Shown: positions 35,746-48,170, counted from the first letter of the stretch. The stretch: 64,000 nucleotides of DNA from Acanthosoma haemorrhoidale (GCA_930367205.1 OV884012.1:60781239-60845238); one strand, 5' to 3'. The notes: generated by a model not told the origin, from the letters alone. Translations and numbers: made by a program.

Positions 35746-37336
35746 GCTTACCTTCGGTTAATAGTTAGGCGTACAATATACAATGTACAGTTAATGGATT
35801 CGTTTGTATGTTGGATTTATTGTATTTTATACTTGTTTAAAAAGCGATTTACAACGATCTAAATTGTTTTTAAAAAATGTAAAGTATTTTAGAGTAAAAA
35901 TACTCAGCAATTGTTTTCCCGTGTAGATTTTAATTTTGTATCGCGTTGATTCCTTATTCGTCACATCGGTAAATATTTATAAGTTTTCTGTTCATTCGCT
36001 GTGTGTTTTTTATTTTTTAAACATCGACTATGATTTTTTAAATGAACTTAGAATTGTTTGGCTTCGGACGAGGCTGTATCAAACGTTTATCTGTCATTCT
36101 CTGAATGGCCTATTCAATTTATATCAATGTCATAGAAAATCGTGATGGAATTTGACAATACTCGTGTGTTTACTTAATACGGCAATTTTTAGATTCGTGA
36201 TCTATGTGCAATTATGTGAATAAGGTAATGGAGACCAACACAAATGAAAAACTACACATATTAGGAATTGATGTTTTTCTCTAACAAATTATCAGATAGC
36301 TGTAATGTTTTTCTTTTGTGACAATGCTGTTATTATTTCTCAAAGCGTTGGTGTCTTTCTAATAAGAATGACATGTTTCTGTTCAAGTATTGAGGTTTAA
36401 CTATCAAATCACTGATGTTTTTTCAGTAAACTTGAACTTTTAAAATGTTTCGGTTGGTTTTTTTTTTTTAGAAAACAAGAAACATTGTTCCCTCAGTCTG
36501 TCTGCCTGTCTCAAAGCAATGAAAAATACCGGAGCATCACTTCTTAAAATATTGATTAATTTTCGTTCGTGCTGTCTCTTAAAAAAATTGATGCTTTTTT
36601 TTTTTAGATAAGACAGTTCTGTTTCTGCTTAATAAATGAAGATTATCGCGCATTTTTGTTTTCTTTTGCAAAACTGTGGCCTATTTGTTATGTATATATT
36701 TAAGTATATTTGCCAGTTTTAACACCAATGAATAAAACAAAACTCAATCAACAGTTATATAATGCTAAGAATATTGTAATGCTAATACTATATATAAAGC
36801 TAAAAGTAGAAGCAAGACCCTTCTAGTGTATAACTGCCTCGTGACTTCATGGAAGTCACTGATATTTTTAAATAAGCAACCGCATTCCTTCAAGGCCTCC
36901 CTTTAAATTCCCAAAACTAACCTCGGCTTTAGCCCCAGACCAATTGTTCCCCGTCATTCGTCCCTAAACATCCCAACTAGTACGTAGTAAAATAAGTCTT
37001 AATATTTGTATATACCATTGTTTTGCTTGTACTTCATAATAAAGCCTTCCTTTCTTTTCTTTTAAATACTCTCCTCTACAAAGATTATTTAACTAACGAA
37101 GAGAAAGATTCTATGTATCAATCCATTAAGGGAAAGTATTTACTAATTTAAGAAAAAAAATCATCAATTTTGGTAAGAAAAAACCTAAATGATTACATTG
37201 AACTAAATCAAAAGAAAGAAAAAAATTCAATATTTTCGAGAAAGTCACATCAATAAATCTTTTTAAGACAAAAATATCAATGTAGTAAAGGAAAAACACA
37301 CGTTTAGTTTTTATCTCCATTACGTGCCTCGAATAA
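35746..37336. other. AT-rich DNA, no gene recognised
   Basis: No frame with a recognisable product. A segment near 36820-37060 shares the word CCTCGTGACTT with LINE-J1 3' ends, but the match is too short to call. Confidence 0.4.
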
Positions 37337-37560
37337 GATAATGATTATGAAAATGATTTTATTCTCTTGACAATTGACGTTTTTCCTTGAGCCAATAATA
37401 CTTTTTGGTTAATGTTGCAACCTAAAATCATGAATATTTCATTTTGTGTTTTAAACAATAGTTTTAACAACTTTTCAACCAAAAACATTAACCAAAAAGT
37501 ATTATTGGCTCAAGAAAAACGTCAATTGTCAAGAGAATAAAATCATTTTCATAATCATCT
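37337..37560. repeat. Near-perfect inverted repeat (75-bp arms, about 60-bp loop)
   Basis: The left arm (37337-37421) and right arm (37486-37560) are reverse complements over about 75 bp. I see one C insertion (TTTTTCCTTGAGCC against TTTTTCTTGAGCC) and a 3-bp difference at the outer end. An RNA across it would form a long hairpin. No open frame is present and no TA or other duplication was found at the borders. Confidence 0.85.
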
Positions 37561-37929
37561 ATCTTCGAAGTGAAAAAAAATCAATATTTTAAGAGATAAA
37601 CATTAAGATTTAATGGAATTTATCATGCAAAAGAGAGCATTGGATGTCAATGATCCTAAAACATTGTCCTATTTCTGATAGTGATAATTTATCTACTATG
37701 AAACGCTACTTTTGTTATGTACATAATCTGGACATTTACTAATTTCTTGACCATTTTTTAAACAAGATGTATTATTGTTGTTCGGTTTCTCTTCAATTTC
37801 TTCTTTTCTGAATTCATAAATAATTCAAAAACATCAATGTTTTAAACATTATTATTCCTTTCTAATTGCTGTACTATTAAAATTTAAAGATTCTAATATA
37901 TGGGCTTAATACATTTTTTTTTATTATAT

Positions 37930-38815
37930 AACATTAATAACATCGTGAGAGCCACATACGGCCAGGACAGGATTGGAGAAATTGGTCATTGTCAGCACTC
38001 CCACTTTCACGTATTTATAGCCACGAGACCACTGCCGCTTAAGTCTTCGAGGATGATTATGGGGATGTATGGCGCAGAGTAATTACTGCCTGAGGATTAG
38101 GGTGGTTGGATAGGTTATTATGGAATTTTATGAACTTCGAAGGGATGAGTTCAAGAATGTAGGGTATATTAAGATCATTATGAAGGGTTTTGTTGCTGAC
38201 GTAATAAGGGGCATTGACTACTGTTCTCAGGACTATGGATTGAAAGGATTGGATACGGTTGATGATCGGCTTTTTTGTTGTCCCCCATAGTTCTAATTAG
38301 TATGTCCAGATTGGCTTTAGTATAACTTTGTAAATTAGTAATTTATTTTCTATTGAGAGATGGGATGCCCTTCTCGAACTTCGAACAGTTTCCCAAAACG
38401 CCTGTTTAATTGTTGTCTTTTGAGCCTCATGTGTGGGTTCCATGTCAGCTTTCTGTCAAGATGACAGTAACGTAATCTCGGATACAGGAAGAGGGGTGGA
38501 ATTAAAATAAAAACTAATGAACTTGTGTCAGAGGGTAAAGGTAATATGGGAACATTTTGCTTCATTAACTTTGATCCACTATTGGTTACACCAATACTCA
38601 ATCTCATAAAGGTGTTTTTGAAGGTATGGGTCTGGGTGGGATGACAGGACTGCAAATAATGCTAAAAGTAGAGGGGACATCCGTAGTGTATATGTAATAG
38701 AGGATGGGGCCCAGATAACTGCCTTGTGGAACTCCTGCTTTTATGGGATAGTAGTTAGAATATTCTCAACCACAGAGGATTTGGAAGAAGTGGTTTGAAA
38801 GGTAGGACTTTAGGA
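37930..38815 (-). pseudogene. LINE-J1 ORF2 3' part with deletion (Jockey clade)
   Basis: Minus strand: KAGVPQGSYLGPILYYIYTT near 38740-38690, then after a gap CHLDRKLTWNPHMRLKRQQL near 38490-38430, then a C terminus with PLITSATKPF. The segment that should hold the YADD box lies between the first two and is missing. Stops and frame changes follow. Same family as 47285-47860. Confidence 0.72.
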
Positions 38816-39129
38816 TTAGGAAAAATATGACAATATTAAAAATCTAACTAAGGCATTAGTTAACGCACTACAGCCCAATCCAATAACCAATCTATTTACC
38901 TACATACCATAGTTTCAACTAATTTTCTTTTTAAGTATTTCTTTCCTAACTGCATTACTTACATTTTGAACATCACACGATGTTTTAATTATTTTTCACG
39001 AAAATTTACTTTAACTGTGTAAGTATATTATGGATTTGCAACTTCAACGTGAAATAAAATAATTAGCAGGTCCCTGGCATGCTTGTGAGTCGAGCCAGTA
39101 ATGCAAATAATCTTTATAAGCACGTTAGT

Positions 39130-39990
39130 AATATACATTGTTCTGAGAGTGAAGAAACATAAAACAGTTTATGGTGGAAGGGTGTTTTTTTTTGAGGGGT
39201 GGGAAGTGAGTTTTGAAATTATTTTTGGTTCAATATAGGCAAGTGACGCATGTATTTTGTGTATTGTTTGACCCTGGATCCAATGGAAAATGGACGAAAT
39301 AATATCCCTAAAAAAAATCGTACTCGTTTTAATACACGCATTATTTATTACGTTGATTTTGAACTAGTTCCTAGGAGAAATGAGAATGAAGAGCTGCCCT
39401 CCTGACAGGTACACAATGAGTGGTGATCCACACATAAGAAGCCTCAATTCTAAATTCAGTTCATAACGACACCACTGAACAGAAAGATCCCACTGCAAAA
39501 CCGTGGGTGCAGTATTTCAAGATGGCAACATTAATAACGAAATACATAGAAGCTGAAAAGACAGGCATTTGTACACCCTTAAAATCATGATCACTTACTT
39601 AATTTCATTTATATTATTCGAAAGCAAGCAACGCCTACTAGCAGTTGATGTCTGAACTGTCCATTGAAATGAATCCATTGAATAATGAACAATTTTTGAA
39701 AACTTTCTGAGAGAGAAAAACCCCAATGGACGACTTATTCACTTATTTAAAATACGGAATGGCCCCATATCCACTTTGAATATAGCTGACTTGACTGTTT
39801 TTCTCATTCCTGAGTTATTGTAGAGTGACAGTGGGTATACTTTTGTTTGCATTAGATCCAGTGTCAAAAAATACCCTAAAACCAAGTGTCACTTGCCTAG
39901 ATTGAACCAAAAATAATTTCATACCCAGCTTTTCCCCACCTCCCTCCCCAAAACATCCTTCCACCATAGACATATTTATTCTGTTCACAA
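39130..39990. repeat. Fold-back element with about 140-bp inverted arms
   Basis: GAAATTATTTTTGGTTCAAT at 39217 recurs as its complement at 39906. Similarity covers about 39150-39300 against 39840-39985, including TATGGTGGAAGG, GGCAAGTGAC and a GACNCTGGATC word. About 540 bp of unrelated AT-rich DNA lies between the arms. It may be a miniature transposon or an inverted pair of an unknown repeat. Confidence 0.6.
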
Positions 39991-40029
39991 ATGTGAAGGT
40001 GAGCCTCATCACCTTGTAATGTATTCATG

Positions 40030-40168
40030 TTATAGACTTTTAACTTCAAACTGATTATTATGTAACCCAACCTCCTTCAAATGCATCTGTGCATAGCAGA
40101 AAGAGGAGAAAACTGTCAATTCTTGTTCATTGAATTGTATAAATTTAAGGGGTTTAGAAAAAAAAAAA
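40030..40168 (+). repeat. A-tailed retroposon 3' end, copy 2
   Basis: CCTCCTTCAAATGCATCTGT, GCAGAAAGAGGAG and an A run at 40159-40173 match the minus-strand copy at 35562-35745. Homology begins at ACTTTTAACTTCAAA near 40036. Confidence 0.6.
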
Positions 40169-40269
40169 AAAGTTCACAAATGAAATATTTTTACCAGGTT
40201 TCATCAACAGAACAATTAAAATTGTTTGTAGTGTTTTGTTACTATTTTACCTGCAATATTATAGCTTAT

Positions 40270-40832
40270 AGCATCTCTCTCTCTCCTAACCTCGCTATGT
40301 TTTAGTCCGGCGTCGTCAGACCCCACAGATTCCTAGTGGGAATCTCTGCCTTCGTCTCGCTAAAACTAGCACCTCCTTGGGAGAGACCTCTCCCTCGTGG
40401 ACGACGGTTGCCGTGGCCCTGCAAACTTTCCCTAGCAGTGTCTCCCATGGCAATCCAGTCTGCCTCTCTCCGGTTCACATTCGCCTTTGGGATCCGGACG
40501 GTTTTCGCCTACCCTTAGACACCGGGTGTGAATTCGTGGTCATTCCAAGACCACATAAACTACCTATAAACCTACCCTGTACCTCTTCTCCTAAACATAG
40601 TGCTTTGTCGGGGCACAAACACCTTCTAAAGATCTCATGGAGTCAGATCAAAGCGAATTAGGCTGCCCTGCCGACTAGGTCGGCAGCCAGGGTGAAAGAC
40701 CATGGGTCCACCCGCTCTATCTCTTTCTGGTCGCCCGCCGGACGGCGGCTAAGAGGTTGTAGCAACCCTAGCCCACGGGGGGCGTCTCCTCCCCACTTTG
40801 GTGATACTCAGGTATAGAACCCGAGCCCGACA
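40270..40832 (+). repeat. Partial LTR of the TGTAGCGACC family (or a relative)
   Basis: CTATGTTTTAGTCCGGC, GTCAGACCCCAC, GGATCCGGACGGTTTTCGCC and GTGAATTCGTGGTCATTCCA match the solo LTRs at 56587-57483 and 63049-63912. It ends GCCCGACA at 40832 like them. The first 400 bp of the family are absent. The last 170 bp differ and include a GCCGAC/GTCGGC hairpin near 40668-40684. Confidence 0.65.
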
Positions 40833-40839
40833 ACGAACT

Positions 40840-41920
40840 TATTTTTTAACATTATAATAACTATACTTTAAACTTGAAGAATTATATAGAATCCAATAGT
40901 GCGGAAAGAAGTTTAAAATGGGTTTAAAATTAGATCACTTCGGTTCATAGTAAACAAATATTGCGTAAAACTTGGCACGGCCAGCCTCTACACTCTGGGC
41001 CTGGCCATGCCCTTGGGCAAACTAGTTATTCACTGGTGTTCCAAGGATTGCACAGCTTTGCCGTTCACTTCATTACTTAAACGATTTTTTTTCATCTATT
41101 ACATTTTTTAAAAGTTTAATTATTAACTAAATTGTATTTTTTGGAAATGTACGAATAAAACAAATGATGTAGAAAATAAAGAAATTAAGATACCTATGAA
41201 ACTCGCTGTCATTTTCTTCAAGAAATTGTAAAAATGTACTTGATATTTTTGATTAATGATGTTTCCTTTCATTTTTTAAGGCATTTCGTTCACTTGAACG
41301 ATCATCTCCTTTCATAAAAAAAAAAAAAATTTTTAACATATTTAGAGGGGCGAGATTTTTATTTCGTTACTTGCACATTTATGCTAATGGGTTCATTAAA
41401 TGCAGTTGCCAGACGCCAGAGCGCTTGGATTATATTGTAAAGATGTTATATTGCCACTTACCATGAGTGTCATGGGCATTATATTGCAGGGTAATTATCA
41501 CCTGAGGAATTGATTTAATGGTTCATAAGAAAAAAGAATAATACTTCAACGAGATTCCACCTCAAGTTTTTACTACTAAACTGACCCTTTTATTATGGCA
41601 ATCTAGAGCGTTAATTCGAAATTCATGAAATTTTATTTAAATTGAACCGTTGTTTCTTTTCCCTTTTAATTATCATGATCATGAAACTTATTCCACTTTC
41701 CAAAAATATATATAACATCATGTGTCTATGGTAATTGCAAACAAAAAATAAAAATTACCACTTATTCTATGTGTTATATGGGGACACATAATTCATCATA
41801 CTATGGTGTATCTTAACCGAAATATATGCAGCAGCGTAAACTAACGTGGAAAGTTTCAGATTTTTACTGGTGCTATAGAGTAGAACATTCACCTATACTT
41901 ACATATATGCATACGAAAAC
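40840..41920. other. No gene recognised
   Basis: AT-rich spacer with short frames only on both strands. Confidence 0.4.
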
Positions 41921-41924
41921 GACT

Positions 41925-42310
41925 GTTTGAAAGTAGAGCTTCTCTCTCCGGGCTCGTTAATCATACCGGCTTCCGGTAATGCTGACTGTTGGTGGGTAAA
42001 CACTAAGCGGAAGTGCCGCATTCCACAGCTGAGCCAACGTAATGAGAACGGAAGCTGATGTGATCAGAAATTATCAGGATGATGACTGCTATACTTGACA
42101 GAAGCCCCCCTCCCACCTGTCGCCTCGCCCTATCTTATCTCCGAGCCATCCTCTCTAGAGCAGTCAGTGTGCCCGAGGAAGTGCCGTGGCCTTCGTGAAT
42201 TGTCATTCTGTTTCCGTTACATGTTCGCACGGGCATCGTGCAGTTCCGAACAGTGCTGTTCAACTCGTCTGGCCATTGGATTACTAACGAACGCGGTAAG
42301 CTACATGTTT
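41925..42310 (+). promoter_or_regulatory. GC-richer block with Inr-like site and splice donor
   Basis: About 380 bp with many CG dinucleotides in an AT-rich setting. A TCAGTGTG initiator-like word lies at 42164 and a strong donor (GCGGTAAGCT) at 42294-42303. This could be an untranslated first exon and promoter of a gene whose coding exons I cannot see, or a fragment of an inserted repeat. The 104-codon frame starting at 42095 has no recognisable domain. Confidence 0.25.
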
Positions 42311-42419
42311 TTACGCCACCCCATAAGCGAAATTGGGTGTAAATTAATGTTTGTTGTGAAAATAAATTCTAGTATTCTGTTAATTATTCTGATGAGTTTA
42401 AGCTAGTTGATTTGAGGAT

Positions 42420-45140
42420 AAAAGTGAAAGGACCATATCCACAAATCTCCAAATTCTGCCCGGAGTCGGCAAAATCCCTTTTTGAACAAATATAAACAAT
42501 CACACCTAACTACAATAATAATATAAAAATACACTATTGAAATTATTGTGTCTGAAAACGTGAAGTGAATAGATACGGCTCGACACTTTTTTTTCACGTA
42601 TTTCCCATATGTATATTTTAATCAAAACACAACAGCTTAGCCCAGGTTGATGTTGAATATACCTTCAGATCTTTTGGATCATCGACACGTCGCCGTCTGT
42701 CTTAGAATAAACAACCAGACAAACAGATAGCCCCCGTACATGTTTGAAAGTAAAACCTCTTCCTTTGTTCTCAGCAATGAAAATTGAATTTCAGTGCGTT
42801 TCAATCAGGTACAATTGGTGCAATAAAGTTTGTATCCATCTTTGTGATAACATCGTAATTTTAATTGTGGTTGTACTGTTTACATTAATGACAGGACGTG
42901 CCGAGGACTGTACACTTATATTTTTATAAATGAAATAAACTCACCTTCTAGCTCAGGATTTGAACCCAGACGTTTCATGTGACATTCATAATGAACCAAT
43001 TAGCACTATAAACGATATATAATTGCTTATTATTTTTTTTTTGTGAGCTTTCGAGGTTAATATTACCCGATTAGCTGATTTGGAGATATCCTTAAAGTCA
43101 CCTACTACGCTATAATGACAGGACATTGAAGTTTAATGTTACCTATATACGGTCGTGGACTATGATTTTCGGGCTTAACAACAGTATCAGCTATCTATTG
43201 GTTGCCAACCCTTTTTTATCGTGGAGGAAATATCGTTGCAAAAAAAGGTCCCGGAGGGGGGTCTTCTATAGTGATGGGAGATGAGTTCTCATTCTTCTCA
43301 CCGCACCGAGACCGCTGTTCCTGATAATACCGACTGCTTTAGACACAGTCACAGTTAATATAGAAGTATCATGCTTAAGTGTTAAAGGAATGGAGAAATA
43401 ATGTGTATATGTAATATTTAAAAAAGTATCTTATGAGGTCAATAGCCTAGGGATTTATTGCCGAGCACGAAGGGCGATGCTCTACCTTCAGACAGGTATG
43501 TGGCAGTCCTATTAGCAAAATCGATTTGGCGATGGCCACCGATCCTTGAATCTTGGTTATTTTTATTATTACGGCCTAAAGAAATATATATATATCAATA
43601 TAAGATCAATACGGGAGGTTGAATTATATGGTTAATAACGAAGATATTGTTTATTTTACGAAATATCAAACTTATCATGTTACTGAGAAAGATTAGCAAT
43701 GATCGATGGCAAATGACTAATCTTACTTCGTGAACTATTGACAAAATATTTGACTTATTGTTTACCGATTGTCGCGATTAAACTTAATGCCGAACATAAT
43801 ATTAACACTGCTACAAACAGGAATCACCCAAGACGACATAAATATCCCTATCGCGCTTACATAAGTCATAGTTTTAATGGGATGCAAACTTTGCCAATAC
43901 AAAACATTGTATTTATTTTTTTTACACACTTTTCTGTTCGCAATCCATATTCATTAATATTTAAGTTATTTCAAACATATCGCATAAGTCCATTTTCAAT
44001 TTTTTTTTTTATAACCTCGTAGAAAGAAGAGTTGGCAAACAAATGATTATACGGTATTTGACTAGCTCAGGAATTGAAGAATGAGTTATGTCGGGTTTAA
44101 TGTGATGATTTACGACCAATAAGAACAGAGTATTATTGTTACCCTTTCACAAATTAGCTGTACTTGACAAATATTCTCCTATTTATTGTATAAGTATAAT
44201 CATAAGTGTATTACAGAAGAAATGTTCAGAACGGAGCCAATGGAAGTCCTTATTAGCTTGGTTTATGTATCCCTTATAAATTTGGGTTTCGGTCAGTCTT
44301 CCTTTGTTATTAAATCCTAAATATTAACGTCAGGATTTTGAATAATTTTTAGCATTTTTTGTAGTGAGGTGGGGGATGAATGCAACACCTCTCAAGCTAT
44401 ATTATGGTTTTTTATCCACACATTAAAAAAATGTGGTTAATGAATGTGATTTTGTGTGTCAAAGTAAAACAGGCAGCTAACAAACAATTTTTTTTTTATG
44501 ACAGTCAAGTCGTAAAGCTTTAAACATATTATAAACACTAAATAAATTATTTTGTAATTGTTAAAATAATACTAAGCAATTGCAGTTCATTATGAACAAA
44601 GAATTATTAACATAAGAAAAAATCAATAATTTTAAGCAGAGGAATATTAAAATGGAATAATTATATCTTGGAATTTACCTTTAGTCCCTTATCAACAAAA
44701 ATAATAATAAAATCACAGGAAATTTCTTGACAAAATCGTTTTCCTGATTCTACTTTATGTCAAGTGTATCGAAGCAATTGACCTTCAAATTGATAAATCC
44801 ACAGAAAATTATTTGCTTAGCTGATAATTATTAAACATATTCCCGTATATTATTTTACTTATACGTATTATTGATTAATTGCACCATATTTTGCAGTTTG
44901 TTACACAGGCCGAGTCAGTTTTGTAACGTAATCACGGACAGACTGAATAGGTTACACTTCAGTGTGAACGCTGATCTTCCTCCCCCAAAAGGGTCGCCAA
45001 AATCCTGTACTATATAGGAGGGCAAGAGAACTCACCGGCTTTATCAATGTACTATCTGTGTTTAAAAATTGATAGGCAACTTCATTTCTCTACCCATTTT
45101 AGAAACTAAATAGAAAAAGTACGACACAAGTCTTCCCGGC
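42420..45140. other. No gene recognised
   Basis: AT-rich, short frames only. Frames at 42744 and 43738 are under 100 codons with no domain or coding look. Confidence 0.4.
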
Positions 45141-45144
45141 TTTC

Positions 45145-45600
45145 GCTCTTGCTAACTTGACCCACTCAACTTGTCGTTGCGTCTCAAACAGATATGTAAA
45201 TGTGTCCTCCGGCCAGTTCTGATGTATAGATGCTCCCCGCTATATACTTACTTAACTTACAACACAGCTAAAAGTCTCCAGCAATTTCAGAATGGGATCA
45301 TGAGAAACGAAATCAGACACCTCTCTCCAGAGGTTAAAGAACGCCGACCATCACCCGTTACTTGCTGTGCCGTCGGTGAGTGAGTTCATCCGGGGACACA
45401 TGAAGTTTTTTGACTCGTTGTAGCACCTACAAATCCAGTATTTAACACTATGACCCCACCCCCATTTCCGCATCGATGGCAACAGGATGTCCAGGAAAAC
45501 TAGGTAAGTTAGTTTAGTTAAAGTTAAGTTTAGGTTAGTATTAACACAACTCATTCTTAAGGTGACTCCTATCACTTTCTGTATTCACACGCCTTCTGAA
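45145..45600 (+). pseudogene. LINE-J2 ORF2 C terminus (Jockey clade)
   Basis: Encodes QICKCVLRPVLMYRCSPLYT, NTAKSLQQFQNGIMRNEIRH and FDSL, the C-terminal part of a Jockey RT protein. It is 5'-truncated near 45145 and frame-shifted near 45380. The protein and 3' untranslated sequence match the minus-strand copy at 56100-56553. Confidence 0.7.
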
Positions 45601-45786
45601 CATCAGCCTACTATAGAAAAGTTCTTTAAACCTCACACATTATATAAAATACAGTAAATATAACAGCACGATATGATGTAATGATGCCTTTCTGTTCATC
45701 AACTAAGATGAGAAGGTTTGGGATATTTACCAGATAATGTGTTTTTAATTTACCCTTTCTTGCTCTAATTTCTAATGTGCCGTGGT

Positions 45787-46250
45787 GGTGGTGTAAAATA
45801 AATTTTGTGTAAACCAGAGAAAGGTTTAAAAATTTAATTTAAGATAAAATGTCAACAAAAAATGTCAGGTTTAAGCTTGCACATTAATTAATAAAGATTT
45901 TACTTAAAACGACTGTGAGCAGCGTTTGATAAGTGGATGCACTTTTAAAGTGGTTATTCAACGGCATGAACCTGGTTTTCATCAGCAGGTTATATAATTG
46001 GCCTAATACTTAAAAAAAAAACCTTGAAAAAAGTCAGTTGTGAAAAACCGTGGATTTAATTGGTTTTGGTACTCTTCATTAATACTTATAACTTCTCACT
46101 TGACTTATTATTTGAAACTAAGAAAACTACAAATGTTCAAGGCCAAGCCTGACATTTTTAGGTTGACAATTTTCTATTTACAATTTTTTTTATTAATACA
46201 CTAACACCTTTCTCTGGTTTACACACAGTTTATTTTATACCACCACCGAA
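45787..46250. repeat. Element with inverted terminal repeats, plus a third copy alongside
   Basis: GTGGTGGTGTAAAATAAATT at 45787 and its near complement ending at 46248 form inverted ends of about 45 bp (both followed inward by GTGTAAACCAGAGAAAGG). Weaker inverted similarity continues for another 50 bp (ATGTCAGG words near 45865 and 46155). A third, direct copy of the same end lies at 46264-46305. The inside contains a GCTGATGAAAACCAGGTTC word (complement, near 45980). The class is not determined. Confidence 0.55.
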
Positions 46251-46309
46251 AGTGCACGAATCAGTGTAAAATAAATTGTGGGTAGACCAGAGAGAGGTGT
46301 ATATTTATT

Positions 46310-47280
46310 AATTGAACAGCCCAAAAACAGCCTTCCAACAGAATTGTTTTTTGGCTTTAACAGTCCAACAAATAAAATTAAATATATTACTCTAGCGATA
46401 AGTTTTTTCTGGACCCTGTACATTTAAGTCGCAGGTTAACACTCTGACATCTCACGATATTGTTCCAGCGTAATATATATCCATAATTCCATTTAGATAT
46501 ATAAAAAAAATATAATTTAGTAGATAATTGATATGACAAAATTTTAATAGGTTAAAATGATAGGGCAAATAATTAACCTAAAAATAAAACGGCGAGGCTA
46601 GCGTTCTACACAGGTTCTTCGTTTATCTTATATTAACTACGCGTCAAATGTACATGACATGGCCACATATTCATTCTTGGATGAACTAGTTTGTGAACTT
46701 GCTTCGGTAAAATATGAGCGCATAGTTGGTTGGACTGACGAAAGTAGAACCTACTAACTCGTATGGGGCAACCTATTTTCCAGTGAGTTAGTAGTTTCGA
46801 AGTTCGGTTAATCTCACTTCTAACACAATGACGTGTTATTGTTTGACTGACTCATTATTTACTGAACTACAGTTGTAGCTGAACTTAAATGGAGCTATCA
46901 ATATTAATATCCGACAGCTAAAAATAATTGTAATTTTAGTTTAAAGCAAGATCAGTCAGTTCTAAAAATATATGAATGCCCATGCTAATTGTGTGGCTGT
47001 GGAACTTCTTTAATTCTTGTCAGAAGATGTTGTGTAACAAGAGATTGGTCGGCAATTAGCAGGCTGAAATACACTTTTTTTAACACCAAGATAAAAACAA
47101 TAAGTAAACAACGGACAGCAGGATAGCCTACATCATCCAAGAATAAAACGAACATATGAATATCACGCCAGGAGGCACCATTGAAGCCATACTTTGGCAT
47201 GAGTACTCTTTCTTCATCTAGCAACTATAAGAGTATGCAATTAGATTGAAAAAAAGAGCAGTGTCCATAATACAAAAATA
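46310..47280. other. No gene recognised
   Basis: AT-rich spacer. A 79-codon minus frame (46985-47224) has no recognisable features. Confidence 0.4.
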
Positions 47281-47284
47281 ATGT

Positions 47285-47860
47285 TGTTATTTTAGTACCT
47301 TCCATCTCGACAAAAGACTGACTAGGAACCCTCACACGAGGCTAAAAAGCCATGAACTAAACAGACGCTTTGGACAACTGAACTGACTACTTCAAAGGAC
47401 AGCCCATCTCTCAATAGAAAACAAATTACTCAAGCGCATCTAATCCTTTCAATCAAAAGTCCTGAGAACAATAGTAAATGCCCCTTATTACGTCAGCAAC
47501 AAAACCCTTCATAATGATCTTAATATACCCTACATTCTTGAATTCATCCCTTCCAAGTTCATACAATTCTATAGTAACCTATCCAAGCACCCAAACACCC
47601 TAGCACAGTCATTGCACTGCACCACTCATCCCTATAACCCTCCTCGGAGACTATAACGGCAGTGGCCTCGTGACTTGCTATAAATACGTGACTGTGGCCA
47701 GTTTCTCCAATCATGTCCTTGTGGGGTCTCTGGACTGTTTGTATATACAGTATGAATGAACGAGTGAACGAAAAGTGGTATGAATGAGATCATTGATCAC
47801 AATTAGTTATAGCCAAATGAGGCAGATTGTAATTTTATCATAGTAAAGTTGTTATTTTCG
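47285..47860 (+). pseudogene. LINE-J1 3' end (ORF2 C terminus and 3' UTR)
   Basis: Broken frames give HLDKRLTRNPHTRLKSHELN, then QSKVLRTIVNAPYYVSNKTL and HNDLNIPYILEFIPSKFIQF, the standard Jockey C terminus. A 3' untranslated region with GAATGAACGAGTGAACGA and GGCAGATTGTAATTT follows. It is 5'-truncated and ends just before the gypsy element. It shares its 3' end with 34858-35005 and its protein with 37930-38815. Confidence 0.75.
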
Positions 47861-47974
47861 CTCACGCTGCACGTGAAGTATATCGGAAGAATGAATAACG
47901 TTGAAGGTCACATCCTTCATTGCGGGAAAATATTGGTTCGCATCAGTTGTCATAAATATTATGGTATATATATA

Positions 47975-48160
47975 AGTTAATGCTTACCGGCTTTAGAATT
48001 CAAAAACAAAGGGAAAAAAGGTACAGAGAAACAACACGCTTGAAAGTTAGAACTAGACTGTTTATTTCGAGTCTATAACCCTGTATATTTACATTCGGGA
48101 TGTTTACATCCCGACGTTCGGGGATTAAGGTTGAGTACTGATGCTGCCCGGAGCTTAACT
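47975..48160 (-). repeat. 3' LTR of gypsy copy A
   Basis: 186 bp ending in the AGTTAA/TTAACT inverted hexamer pair. It differs from the partner at 53286-53470 only by one extra A in the run after CAAAGGG and by A instead of C in AACAACACGC. Confidence 0.95.
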
Positions 48161-48170
48161 CCCCCCTGCC
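48161..48170 (-). promoter_or_regulatory. Polypurine tract of gypsy copy A
   Basis: Reads GGCAGGGGGG on the minus strand, directly against the 3' LTR. This is the expected plus-strand primer position for reverse transcription. Confidence 0.8.

Noticed and set aside
36820..37060. Additional LINE-J1 3' end
   Set aside because: Only an 11-bp word and a T/A-rich tail are shared; too little to call.
42095..42406. 104-codon plus-strand frame as a protein gene
   Set aside because: No domain and an irregular Cys/Ser-rich reading; the splice donor inside it makes a noncoding exon or repeat more likely.
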